Shown here: positions 24,937-33,619 of the stretch, in pieces | How positions within the stretch are numbered: the stretch's first letter is position 1 | How the letters are laid out: each line of letters begins with the position of its first letter | From: JAJDXO01 sp965213765 | Lineage (GTDB): Bacteria > Pseudomonadota > Alphaproteobacteria > Rhodospirillales > UBA2165 | Direction of reading: 5' to 3' | Length of the DNA stretch: 64,000 bases | NCBI GenBank assembly: GCA_965213765.1 | Contig: OZ243926.1 | Location: 3,162,001 to 3,226,000, forward strand | Position numbers and translations under genes: made by a program | The notes under the pieces: generated by a model | What the model saw: the letters and a program-made list of their open reading frames with translations, nothing else | Databases searched by the model: none | What the model was told of the DNA's origin: nothing

Positions 24937-26262
24937 TTGCCGATACTGACCGATCTTGCCGGGCAACTGGCGAATATTGTTGAGACGCCGTTGTCGGACC
25001 CCGATCGCGACGTGTTGAGTTTGCACCTGCTGGATACCGTCGGCGCAACACTCACCGGGGCGGCAACGACCGATGCGCAATCGGCGTTCCGATTTCTGTC
25101 CGGCGGCGGATCCGTTGACCATGCGGCCGCCAATTGCACGGCGACCCGCATGTCCGAGATTGACGACATCCATTTGCCGTCCGGATGTACGCCGGGCTCG
25201 ATCATCGTCCCGACCGCCCTCACCATGTCCGCTTATTTGAAGGTCCATGACCCGGACCGCGTAAGCGCGGCCTTGGTTGCCGGTTATGAAGCCATGACGC
25301 GGCTGGCGGCCTCCGTCGACGGCCAGAACATCGTCTACAAAGGGATTTGGACGACATATCTGACGGCGCCGTTTGGTGCGGCCGCGGTGACCGCGGCGTT
25401 GCTTGATCTCGACGATGAGCGGACGGCGCATGCGCTGTCGATCGCGCTTACCTCTCTGGCGGGCCGAATAGGTCAGCCGGGTAATGTTCGGACCTCCCGC
25501 TGGCTGATGGTGGGGCAGGCTGCCCGCGCCGGGTGTTTCGCCGCGCTGGCGGCGGCCGACGGGTTCCGCGGCGATCTCGAGCTTTTGGACGGCGAATGGA
25601 TGGCCACGGCACACGGGCTTCAGTGCGACCCGCAACACTTTTCAAAAGCTTCCCGAAGCCCGATGGTGGTTCACGACATCAGCATGAAACCTTATTGCTC
25701 CGCCAAGCAGATGGTCGCGGCCATCGCCGGCTTTGAGGAAATTCTCGGACGCGGCGTCCGGCCGGACGGCATCGATGCGGTCATCGTGTCGGTTCCCGAG
25801 CGTTACGCGAAAATGATCGATCACGGTGTCGTCGAGGGCAACCGACTGTCGAGCGCGACCAGCGCGCCGTACCAGCTTTCATTGGCTGCTTATCACAAAC
25901 CGGGGCTGTTTGACGTGGCACGATCCAGCTACGTGCTGACCGAAGACATTACGACCCTTATGGAAATGGTTCATGTCGAGGTCGACGCGGAACTCGGGGC
26001 CCATCTCCCGGACCGGTGGCCGGCCCGGGTGCGCGTGGAGGCGGGTAGCCGGTCGGAAGTAGCGACGGTCATCGAAGCGCCGGGGGATCCCAGGCGGCGA
26101 TTTACCGCCGAAGAGACATCGGCCAAATTCACGAATTTCACATCACTCGTTTTGGACGCGGCCGAAGTGGATGACTGGAAATCCCTGTCGGCAAGTGCGC
26201 TCGGGAGCGCCGGCGCCCTCAAGCGATTGCAGAAGAAATATCTCTCAATTTGGGCGGCCTGA
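24937..26262 (+). CDS. MmgE/PrpD family protein
   Basis: A 441-residue member of the MmgE/PrpD superfamily, which includes 2-methylcitrate dehydratase, cis-aconitate decarboxylase and iminodisuccinate epimerase. The N-terminal all-helical domain has HLLDTVGATLTGAATTDAQS and AALVAGYEAMTRLAASVDGQ. The junction KASRSPMVVHDISMKPYCSA with Lys and Cys and the QMVAAIAGFEEIL helix mark the second domain. TTG 24937 is the likely start, four bases after the previous stop and preceded by GAGGCGGG. An ATG at 24868 would overlap the upstream gene by 65 bases. It probably isomerises, epimerises or dehydrates a carboxylic acid intermediate in the pathway. The substrate cannot be read. Confidence 0.75.
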   Translation: MPILTDLAGQLANIVETPLSDPDRDVLSLHLLDTVGATLTGAATTDAQSAFRFLSGGGSVDHAAANCTATRMSEIDDIHLPSGCTPGSIIVPTALTMSAYLKVHDPDRVSAALVAGYEAMTRLAASVDGQNIVYKGIWTTYLTAPFGAAAVTAALLDLDDERTAHALSIALTSLAGRIGQPGNVRTSRWLMVGQAARAGCFAALAAADGFRGDLELLDGEWMATAHGLQCDPQHFSKASRSPMVVHDISMKPYCSAKQMVAAIAGFEEILGRGVRPDGIDAVIVSVPERYAKMIDHGVVEGNRLSSATSAPYQLSLAAYHKPGLFDVARSSYVLTEDITTLMEMVHVEVDAELGAHLPDRWPARVRVEAGSRSEVATVIEAPGDPRRRFTAEETSAKFTNFTSLVLDAAEVDDWKSLSASALGSAGALKRLQKKYLSIWAA

Positions 26263-26268
26263 GCCCCT

Positions 26269-28032
26269 TTATTCGGCAGCCGTCCGGGCCGCCGCGCGGA
26301 GCTTTGATCTCAGCTCTTCGGTCGCCGGCTGATCGACCTCGCAGGTTGCGTCTTCGATGACCACGCCGTAATCGTCCCGCGCCGCCTCAGCCGACACATA
26401 CCCTTCCTTGACATCGTTGGCGACAAGCTCGGCCTCCCGCTCCAAGGGGTTTCCCCACCCGCCGCCGCCGCCGGTGCGGACGATGAGTTGCGAGTTCTTG
26501 GGCAACAAGTTGCGCGGCGTGTCGGCCGGGGAGAAATCCCCCTCTCCCGGCGTTCTGTAGAGAAATTTACCGACCTTGCCGGGCTTGCCCTCCCACAGCC
26601 CCCAGGCCGGGCAAATCTCTCCCCGCTTCGGGGGCTCGCAAATCCACGTCCCGTCGACCAGCACCTCGACGCGGGTCTGCATGCCGAGGCCGCCCCGGTA
26701 CCGCCCGGCCCCGCCGGAGTCGGTCCGCAGCGTCCTCTCCTCGATGATCACCGGGCATTTCAACTCAATGCCCTCGATCGTCGCGTTGCGGACGTCCCCC
26801 TGACAGACACTGACGGTTGCCGACTCGCCGTTCTCGTGCGGCCGCCCGCCCCAGCCGCCGCCCTCGATGCTTTGGACAATGAACCTCTTACCGGTCTTCG
26901 GGTGGATGCCGGTGAAAACCACCGGCCCGCCAAGCAGGCCGTAGTGGGCCGCCGGGATCGTGTCCTTCATACCGGGGGCGACCGCGCGGATGACGGTATC
27001 GACGACGGTCGGGACGATGATGCTCCACATGCACATGGGCGCGGGATAGACCGCCATCATGATATTGCCCTCGGGGATGACGACATCGACGGCGCGGAAA
27101 GAACCTTCGTTGACCGGTTCGGTCGGCGCCGTCAGAGCCTTGTAGGCCACCCGCGCGCCGGCCAGGGTTCTGGAATTGATCGCGGCGCGGCGGGCATCGG
27201 CGCACCCGGATAGATCGATGGTCATGTCGCTGCCCGCGACCGTGACCTTGGCGTGAATGCGGATCGGCTCGCCGATCTCGATCCCGTCGTCGGTCAGAAA
27301 CGCCTCGGCTTCGTACACCCCGTCGGCGATGCCGGTCACCACGTTCCGGCATTTCCGCTCGGTCTCGTCGAAAATCCGATCCAGCGCCGCGTGAATGATG
27401 CCCGGGCCGAATTTCTCGAACAGTTCTTCCAGACGGCGCGTGGCCAAACGGCAGGCCGCGATTTGCGAGCGCATGTCGCCAAGGGAGGATTCGGGAAACC
27501 GGATATTGTCGTGAATAAGCTTATAGAGCGTTTCGTTCCGCTCTCCCGCCTCGTAGATCTTCAGTTGGTCGAACTGAAGCCCTTCCATCCAGGGATCGGC
27601 CACATCCGGACCGCCGCCGAAGCCGGTGCTCATGCCGCCCACGTCAATCCAGTGGGCCCGCACCATGGAGAAGAAGATCAACTCGCCCTTAAAAAAGAAC
27701 GGGGTGTAGATAACGATATTGTTGAGGTGCTGCCCGGCGACACGCTGGTGGTTGGTGATGATCACGTCGCCCGGTTGAAAACCGTCGGCGCCGATCTTTT
27801 CCATGCCGTCTTCGATTACCACCCCGAGGTCGGCGACGAAATGCGACACCCCGCCGACATTCTGCGACACCAGTTCGCCGTTGGGTTTGACCACGGCGGT
27901 GCAAAAATCACGGACCTCGTAAATCATCATGTTGTAGGAGGTCCGCTGGAGATCCGCCGCCATTTCGTTGGCGATGGCCGGAAAGGCGTTGCGGACCACT
28001 TCGAGAGTCACGGGATCAAGTTTTGTGCTCAT
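26269..28032 (-). CDS. hyuB: HyuB-type subunit of an ATP-dependent hydantoinase/oxoprolinase family enzyme
   Basis: A 587-residue hydantoinase B/oxoprolinase family protein. It begins MSTKLDPVTLEVVRNAFPAI, the standard opening of the family, and includes NHQRVAGQHLNNIVIYTPFF, ALDRIFDETERKCRN, and the glycine-rich RTDSGGAGRYRGGLGMQTRV near residue 445. The C-terminus contains RTGGGGGWGNPLEREAELV, again typical. Enzymes of this family open cyclic amides (N-methylhydantoin, 5-oxoproline, caprolactam) or carboxylate ketones (acetone, acetophenone) using ATP. The start at 28032 overlaps the HyuA stop by ATGA, so the pair is coupled. It is convergent with the MmgE/PrpD gene, six bases apart. Symbol given by family, substrate unknown. 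Confidence 0.85.
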   Translation of the reverse strand: MSTKLDPVTLEVVRNAFPAIANEMAADLQRTSYNMMIYEVRDFCTAVVKPNGELVSQNVGGVSHFVADLGVVIEDGMEKIGADGFQPGDVIITNHQRVAGQHLNNIVIYTPFFFKGELIFFSMVRAHWIDVGGMSTGFGGGPDVADPWMEGLQFDQLKIYEAGERNETLYKLIHDNIRFPESSLGDMRSQIAACRLATRRLEELFEKFGPGIIHAALDRIFDETERKCRNVVTGIADGVYEAEAFLTDDGIEIGEPIRIHAKVTVAGSDMTIDLSGCADARRAAINSRTLAGARVAYKALTAPTEPVNEGSFRAVDVVIPEGNIMMAVYPAPMCMWSIIVPTVVDTVIRAVAPGMKDTIPAAHYGLLGGPVVFTGIHPKTGKRFIVQSIEGGGWGGRPHENGESATVSVCQGDVRNATIEGIELKCPVIIEERTLRTDSGGAGRYRGGLGMQTRVEVLVDGTWICEPPKRGEICPAWGLWEGKPGKVGKFLYRTPGEGDFSPADTPRNLLPKNSQLIVRTGGGGGWGNPLEREAELVANDVKEGYVSAEAARDDYGVVIEDATCEVDQPATEELRSKLRAAARTAAE

Positions 28033-30068
28033 GCGTTCAGCCCCACGGAAATGATCAGCTCGCCTGTCTCGGCAACGCGGCAACTGTCGCCGGCGAACAT
28101 CACCGTCGTCGATGCGTACTCCTGGACCAACGCGGGGCCCTCGAATTCAAACCCGGGACCGAGCGCCGTCCGTTCATAGACCGGGCACGCCACCGGTGCC
28201 GTTGGATCGTCAAGGTACACCTGGCGCCGCTTGGGTTCCATACCGCTTCCATCGGCGCCGATCTGCGGCAGGGCCAGCGTCGGACGGCGACCCGTGGCGA
28301 CAAGGCGGAGATTGACCACCTCGACAGGTTCGTCCGCGGCGTGATGGGCATAGCGGAGCTCATGGAGATCGTCGTAGGCTTTGCGGATCGCCTCGACGTC
28401 GCCCGCCTTTATCAGATCCAGTGAGACCGGAACCGACAACGTGAACTCCTGGCCGACATAGCGCAGATCCAGCTTGACCCGGAATTCCATATTGTCTCCC
28501 AGCTTCAGTTCGGCCTTCGCCTGTTCGACCATTTCGTCGTGGATTCTCTCCAGTACCGAAAAATCCACCTGTTCAAGGCCGGCGAGGCAGGTCTGGATGA
28601 AGTCCTGGCGCTCGTCCGCCATGAGCATCCCCAGCGCCGAAAAGTGTGCGGGGAAACGCGGAATGATCACCGTCGGAATATGAAGCTCGCGGGCAATGGC
28701 AACCGCATGAAGCGGACCGGCGCCGCCGGAGGCGAACATGGCGAAATCCCGGGGGTCATACCCCTTCTCGACCGAAACTTCTCGGACCGCGAGGGACATT
28801 TTGGTGATGGCGATCCGAATAATCGCCTGGGCGACTTCGTACACATCCATGCCGAGGGGATCGGCGACTCTCTCTTTGGTGCCGGCAATCGCGCCCTCGA
28901 GGTCGAGGAGCATCTCGCCGCCCAGAAAATCCGATGCGCCGACGCGGCCGAGGATCACATTGGCGTCGGTGATGGTCGGTTCCCGGCCGCCGTCCGGGTA
29001 ACAGATGGGCCCTGGATCGGCGCCCGAGCTCTGTGGGCCCACCTTGAGCGCGCCGACATCATCAATCCAGGCAATGCTGCCGCCGCCGGCACCTACCTCG
29101 ACCACATCGACAACCGGCGCCATAACCGGATCGCCGCTTGCGTAGCCACCGACGTAATAGCCCTCGGCGGTCGTCGCTTGCCGGTCCCGGATCAGGCTGG
29201 TTTTTGCCGTGGTGCCACCCATGTCGAATGAGATGACGTCGTCATAGCTGAGCGCGCCGCCCACTTCGGCGGACGCGATGATGCCGCCGACTGGACCGGA
29301 TTCCATCATGTTGACGGGTTTTTTGACCGCCACATCCGGCGCCATGACGCCGCCATTGGACTGCATAATGGACAGATCGCCCTTGAACCCGATGTCGTGC
29401 AGCCGTTGCTCAAGCCCGTGAACGTAGCCGCTCATCCGGGGGCCGATATAGGCGTTCACTACCGTCGTCGATGTCCGTTCGAACTCCCTGTATTCACGCA
29501 AAATCTCGTGGGAGAGCGAGACGTAGACGTCCGGCAGCTTTTGCGCCAGGACCTCTCCCGCCAGCTGCTCGTGGACGGGGTTCGCATAGGCATGAAGAAA
29601 GCAAACGGCAACAGCCTCGATATCCAGGGAGTTCAGCCGATCACAAATGGGGTCCAACTGGGCCGGGTCCATTTCGTCCCGAACTTCGCCGCCCGCCAGA
29701 ATGCGTTCCTCGACTTCGAAGGTCAGGCTGCGGGGAACCAGCGGCCGATGCCGATGAAAGAGCAGATTGTAGGATTCCGGGCGGTTGCCGCGGCCGATGG
29801 TGTAGACATCGCGCGTGCCCTTGGTGACGAGGAGAGCCGTCTTGGCGCCTTTGCGCTCGATCAGCGTGTTGATCGCCTGGGTCGTCCCGTGGATGACGTC
29901 GTTGGCCCCACCGATGTCGAGACCGCTCTTGTTGATGCAGTCGAGGATACCCTGGGCCAGGTCGTGAGGGGTTGTCAGGCTCTTTGCCTGATAGAAGCCC
30001 TGCGACACCTCGTCAAAGGCCATCAGGTCAGTGAAGGTGCCGCCGATATCGACCGCCAATAATGTCAC
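28029..30068 (-). CDS. hyuA: HyuA-type subunit of an ATP-dependent hydantoinase/oxoprolinase family enzyme
   Basis: A 679-residue hydantoinase A family protein with an actin-like ATPase core: TLLAVDIGGTFTDLMAFDE at the N-terminus (phosphate 1 loop), HGTTQAINTLIERKGAKTAL, then VISFDMGGTTAKTSLIRD (phosphate 2), and EVGAGGGSIAWIDDVGALKV. It phosphorylates the substrate that HyuB then opens or carboxylates. GTG 30068 is the start because GGAGGAAG lies eight bases upstream. The frame continues to 30185 without a ribosome site. The upstream 300 bases separate it from a divergent LysR gene, which is the expected regulator. HyuA and HyuB together make a cytosolic two-subunit enzyme. Confidence 0.87.
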   Translation of the reverse strand: MTLLAVDIGGTFTDLMAFDEVSQGFYQAKSLTTPHDLAQGILDCINKSGLDIGGANDVIHGTTQAINTLIERKGAKTALLVTKGTRDVYTIGRGNRPESYNLLFHRHRPLVPRSLTFEVEERILAGGEVRDEMDPAQLDPICDRLNSLDIEAVAVCFLHAYANPVHEQLAGEVLAQKLPDVYVSLSHEILREYREFERTSTTVVNAYIGPRMSGYVHGLEQRLHDIGFKGDLSIMQSNGGVMAPDVAVKKPVNMMESGPVGGIIASAEVGGALSYDDVISFDMGGTTAKTSLIRDRQATTAEGYYVGGYASGDPVMAPVVDVVEVGAGGGSIAWIDDVGALKVGPQSSGADPGPICYPDGGREPTITDANVILGRVGASDFLGGEMLLDLEGAIAGTKERVADPLGMDVYEVAQAIIRIAITKMSLAVREVSVEKGYDPRDFAMFASGGAGPLHAVAIARELHIPTVIIPRFPAHFSALGMLMADERQDFIQTCLAGLEQVDFSVLERIHDEMVEQAKAELKLGDNMEFRVKLDLRYVGQEFTLSVPVSLDLIKAGDVEAIRKAYDDLHELRYAHHAADEPVEVVNLRLVATGRRPTLALPQIGADGSGMEPKRRQVYLDDPTAPVACPVYERTALGPGFEFEGPALVQEYASTTVMFAGDSCRVAETGELIISVGLNA

Positions 30069-30369
30069 GCCTACTTCCTCCCCCCGGGATGGTAACGGAA
30101 TTTGCCGGTTGGTACATCCGCGGACCAGCCGGATATGCGCCGACGCGTTCGTGGCTTTCTGGACCGTCTGACCGGGGAGGTCCAATTCGTTTGCGTTCGC
30201 AGGCTATAAAAAAATCGCTAATGATCAAGGAGGGCCTCTGATTCCAACATAACAAGTTCGTCAACTTTCCGCCGATTAATCGGCGATTCGCCGACATCGT
30301 GCTATAAGTTTCGGAACAAATCCGCCGCCACCAAATTGCGGCATCATCCGGGGAGGGGTGCTTGGCGAA
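30069..30369. other. Divergent control region between hyuA and the LysR gene
   Basis: This interval contains no gene. It holds promoters for both directions and the palindromes at 30270-30290. The rest shows no repeat or recognised motif. Confidence 0.6.
30270..30290. promoter_or_regulatory. Candidate LysR operator: overlapping palindromes
   Basis: CGCCGATTAATCGGCG (30270-30285) is a perfect 16-bp palindrome. It overlaps CGGCGATTCGCCG, another inverted repeat with 5-bp arms, which extends to about 30293. Both lie in the hyuA/LysR divergent region, about 85 bases before the LysR start and 200 bases before hyuA. A LysR binding site is the natural reading. Confidence 0.5.
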
Positions 30370-31365
30370 ATGCTGAAGTTCCGAAATTTGTTTGCCGTCC
30401 ATACGGTTGCGGATCAAGGCACGGTAAGCGCGGCGGCGCGTGTGCTCAATCTCTCCCAACCGGCCGTGACCCATGCCATTCGCCAGATCGAGGAAGAACT
30501 TTCGGTCGCGTTATTTGAGCGCCGCCGGAGTGGCATGTCGGCTACGGATTGCGGAAAGATCGTCGTCCACCGGACTGGCCGCGCGATGGAGCACCTGCGT
30601 CAGGCGGCGAAGTCCCTGGACCGCTTCAAGACTGCCGACAGCCGGACGAAATCATCGTTTCCCATACATCGGCTGATTACAAACCGCCAATTGGACTCCC
30701 TTATTGCCCTGTCGGAGAGCCGGAATGTCGGCCGGGCCGCGGTTCAACTGGGTGTCTCCGAAACCGCGGTTTACCGGTCGCTGAGGGAATTGGAGACCGC
30801 CACCGGCGCCGGGCTATTTTATCGCCATCAAGCAATGAACCCGACCCCGGCTGGAGAAATGCTGGTGACCCAGGGGAAGCTGGCCCAAGCCGAGCTGAGG
30901 TTGATGCGGGACGACATCAAATCCTTCTCCGGCGACTATTCCGGACAGGTCGTCATCGGCACATTGCCCTCCTCGCGCACATTGTTGGTTCCGCATGCCA
31001 TCGGCGAGGTGGCCAAGGCCCATCCAAATCTCCGGTTTTCCATGCTTGACGGCTCTTACGATGCAATGATTTCGGCGCTTCGAAGCGGAGACATCGATGT
31101 GGTCGTCGGCGCGCTCAGGGAAGCGCACGACGGGGTTACCCAAGAACTGCTTTTCGAGGACACCGCGGCGATTCTCGCGCGGCCCGAACATCCGCTTTCA
31201 TCGAAGCCGAACGTCATGCTCGGGGATCTCGCGGAAGCCTCTTGGGTGGTCCCAAAGGAGGGGGCTCAGAGAAGCGCCCGGCGCTTGGTACACGCAATGT
31301 TCCCTGTCATGATCGGATGCAAGAAGCGGGGTGCAAGGGGGAAATGTCCGGCAGTGAAACACTGA
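30370..31365 (+). CDS. Double-HTH LysR-type regulator, truncated at the 3' end
   Basis: A 331-residue product with two LysR winged-helix domains in tandem: residues 1-60 (MLKFRNLFAVHTVADQGTVS, NLSQPAVTHAIRQIEEEL) and about 101-160 (RQLDSLIALSESRNVGRAAV, VSETAVYRSLRELE). An effector domain starts near 190 (GQVVIGTLPSSRTLLVPHAI) and breaks off after SWVVPKEGAQRSARRLVHAM. The last 20 residues (MIGCKKRGARGKCPAVKH) are unlike the family, and about 70 residues of the second lobe are missing compared with full double-HTH regulators of roughly 400 residues. The gene ends 30 bases from the convergent CoA ligase. It may be a pseudogene or a constitutive variant. GTG 30358 is an alternative start. It is divergent from hyuA. 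Confidence 0.75.
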   Translation: MLKFRNLFAVHTVADQGTVSAAARVLNLSQPAVTHAIRQIEEELSVALFERRRSGMSATDCGKIVVHRTGRAMEHLRQAAKSLDRFKTADSRTKSSFPIHRLITNRQLDSLIALSESRNVGRAAVQLGVSETAVYRSLRELETATGAGLFYRHQAMNPTPAGEMLVTQGKLAQAELRLMRDDIKSFSGDYSGQVVIGTLPSSRTLLVPHAIGEVAKAHPNLRFSMLDGSYDAMISALRSGDIDVVVGALREAHDGVTQELLFEDTAAILARPEHPLSSKPNVMLGDLAEASWVVPKEGAQRSARRLVHAMFPVMIGCKKRGARGKCPAVKH

Positions 31366-31395
31366 CCGCCGCGCTTCGGGAGGCCGTCAACTGCT

Positions 31396-33060
31396 CTAGC
31401 CCTGCTCCTGTTCCCGCTGCCTAAGCACAAAGCGCTGGACCTTGCCGGTCTGGGTCTTGGGCAATTCGTCGATGTACTCCACGGCGCGGGGGTACTTGTA
31501 GGGCGCGATCCCGTTCTTGACGAAATCCTGTAATTCGGCGGTCAACGCCTCGCCGGCCTCGGTGCCCGGGCGGGGGACGATAAACGCTTTGACGATGTTG
31601 GTGCGGTCGGGATCCGGTGAAGCGACGACGGCACACTCGGCGACCGCCGGGTGTTCAAGCAGCATCGCCTCCACCTCGGGGCCGGAAATGTTGTAGCCGG
31701 ACGAAATGATCATATCGTCGCCCCGCGCCACATAGCGGAAGTAGCCTTCGTCGCTCATTTCATAGACGTCGCCGGGATAGTTCCAGCCGTCCTTCACATA
31801 AATTTTCTGCCGCTCGATGTCGTTGATGTAGCGGCAGCCGGTCGGGCCCTTGACCGCAAGCTGGCCCGGCGTGCCCGGTGGCGCCTCGTTTCCGTCGTCG
31901 TCGACCACCTTGGCCCGGTAACCGGGAATCGCGCGGCCGGTAAAGCCGGCCTGCATGTTGCCGGGGGTCTCGGACACGAAAATATGGAACATCTCGGTGG
32001 CGCCGAGGCCGTCGATCAGCCGGATGCCGGTAGCGTCCTTGAAGGCTTCCCACGTCGCCTTGGGCAATGTCTCTCCCGCCGAAATTCCCTGACGCAGCGA
32101 TGAAATATTGTACTTGCTCCACAGATCGGCCATCGCCCGGTAGGCGGTCGGCGCGGTGTAGATCTGGGTTACGCCGTAACGCTGGATGGTGTCCAGCACT
32201 TCATCGGGCGCCGGCGCGGTGAGGAAGCGGGTCGAGGCGCCGTGGCGCATGGGAAATACCGTCAGACCGCCGAGACCGAAAGTGAACGCCAGCGGCGGTG
32301 TTCCGGTCACGACGTCGGTTTCCTCGATCTTGCCGATATAGCGGGGAAAGCAATCGCAGGTGGCGAGCACGTCCCGATGGAAATGCATGGTGCCTTTCGC
32401 CCCGCCGGTGGACCCGGACGTAAAGGCGATCAGGGCGACATCACCGGCCGAGGTGTCCACCGCCTCGAAATCGGAGAGTTTGCTCTCCATGGCGGTCTCG
32501 AGGGAACCCGCGCCGTCGCCGACCGGGGAAAAGAACGCGAGGTGTTTCAACTCCGGCCAACCGGCGGCGGCTTCCTCCATCTCGTCCGACAGGTCGGCTT
32601 GGCAGAGTGCATGGGTGACGCCTCCCCGGTCCATGGTGTAGATCAGCTCCCGGGCGCGCAGCAGCGGCATGGTGGTGACGCAGATGCCGCCGGCTTTCAG
32701 GACGGCAAACCAACAGGCGACCAGCATCGGCGTGTTGGCGCCGCGCAGCAGCACCCGGTTACCGGGAACCAGGCCGTGATCCTCGGCCAGCACCCGGGCA
32801 ATCCGATTGGCGCGCCTCTGCAGTTCGGCGTACGTCCACGTCTCCTCGGCCAGGTGCAGGACGGGATTGTCGCCTTTGCCCGCGGTGACCTGGTCGTCCA
32901 GCAGGACCTTGGCGACGTTGATCCGGTCCGGGTAGGCGCTGAGTTCGGGGAGCGAATAATCGAAGTCCGGCCACAGCTCTTCAGGCGGCAGACTGTCGGC
33001 GGCGAAAGTGTCCAAATGGGCGGTCGGACCGCCGCCGGGAAGCTTGTTGTCGTCGCTCAT
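31396..33060 (-). CDS. Aryl-CoA ligase (2-aminobenzoate/benzoate-CoA ligase-like)
   Basis: A 554-residue acyl/aryl-CoA synthetase of the ANL superfamily, which activates a carboxylate to the AMP ester and then the CoA thioester. The P-loop is FTSGSTGGAKGTMHF, the A5 motif is DGLGATEMFHIFVS, A8 is YVARGDDMIISSGYNISGPE and the C-terminal catalytic Lys lies in ELPKTQTGKVQRFVLRQ. The N-terminal LPPEELWPDFDYSLPELSAY opening resembles alphaproteobacterial 2-aminobenzoate-CoA ligases. The usual partner, 2-aminobenzoyl-CoA monooxygenase/reductase, is absent nearby. The start at 33060 (MSDDNKLPGGG) is preferred over an upstream frame. It is convergent with the truncated LysR gene. The substrate class is inferred. 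Confidence 0.78.
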   Translation of the reverse strand: MSDDNKLPGGGPTAHLDTFAADSLPPEELWPDFDYSLPELSAYPDRINVAKVLLDDQVTAGKGDNPVLHLAEETWTYAELQRRANRIARVLAEDHGLVPGNRVLLRGANTPMLVACWFAVLKAGGICVTTMPLLRARELIYTMDRGGVTHALCQADLSDEMEEAAAGWPELKHLAFFSPVGDGAGSLETAMESKLSDFEAVDTSAGDVALIAFTSGSTGGAKGTMHFHRDVLATCDCFPRYIGKIEETDVVTGTPPLAFTFGLGGLTVFPMRHGASTRFLTAPAPDEVLDTIQRYGVTQIYTAPTAYRAMADLWSKYNISSLRQGISAGETLPKATWEAFKDATGIRLIDGLGATEMFHIFVSETPGNMQAGFTGRAIPGYRAKVVDDDGNEAPPGTPGQLAVKGPTGCRYINDIERQKIYVKDGWNYPGDVYEMSDEGYFRYVARGDDMIISSGYNISGPEVEAMLLEHPAVAECAVVASPDPDRTNIVKAFIVPRPGTEAGEALTAELQDFVKNGIAPYKYPRAVEYIDELPKTQTGKVQRFVLRQREQEQG

Positions 33061-33236
33061 GTCGAGAAGCTTACCCCATTGGCCTGGCTTCGCAACCATC
33101 CCGGATTTCCGCTCGAATTTGACGAGCCATGCATTATTTGCACAGCAGAGATGACTCGCAAGCGCCTCGAATTATTGAACTTTTCGGCTATATCCTCCGT
33201 AACGGCAATGACAATCAAAAAGAAAGAGAGTCTACC

Positions 33237-33560
33237 ATGAATGCCCTGTCAAAAGACGCTTCCATCGATATCGATCGGCTCAGCCTCCCCGGCTTCCCGG
33301 CCCCGCGGTTGGACCCGGATTCGGCCCGGGAATACGCGCGCTACCGGCATTTGAGCAATGGCCTGCGGCTGACAATCGATGATATCAAACGGTTCACCGC
33401 CGGCGTGGTTGACGGTATCCGCTTCATCCTCGAGCGCAACGCCGAGCGCCGGATAACCCTGGAGGTTGAGCGCTTGTCCGCCCACCAGCGGTCGGACATC
33501 GGAATCGCGAGGTCATCGGCGGAGGTGTTCGTAAACCCGGCAACCGAACCGGTTTTTTGA
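33237..33560 (+). CDS. Small DUF1127-like protein
   Basis: A 107-residue protein with no signal or membrane segment. The C-terminal part, VERLSAHQRSDIGIARSSAE (78-97), matches the pattern of DUF1127 (YjiS-like) proteins, where a Leu-rich helix is followed by DIGI/DIGL and Arg-Ser. The N-terminal 60 residues are Pro/Asp/Arg-rich and unrecognised. DUF1127 proteins are linked to phosphate and carbon storage and RNA turnover in alphaproteobacteria. That link is family knowledge, not shown here. AGAGAG lies nine bases before ATG 33237. It stands 59 bases upstream of the peroxiredoxin gene in the same direction and may be cotranscribed with it. Confidence 0.6.
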   Translation: MNALSKDASIDIDRLSLPGFPAPRLDPDSAREYARYRHLSNGLRLTIDDIKRFTAGVVDGIRFILERNAERRITLEVERLSAHQRSDIGIARSSAEVFVNPATEPVF

Positions 33561-33619
33561 TGCCGTGTCCGGCCGCGAGGCCTATAATTCAGCCAAACAC
33601 AAGCACCCCGGAGGGACCC

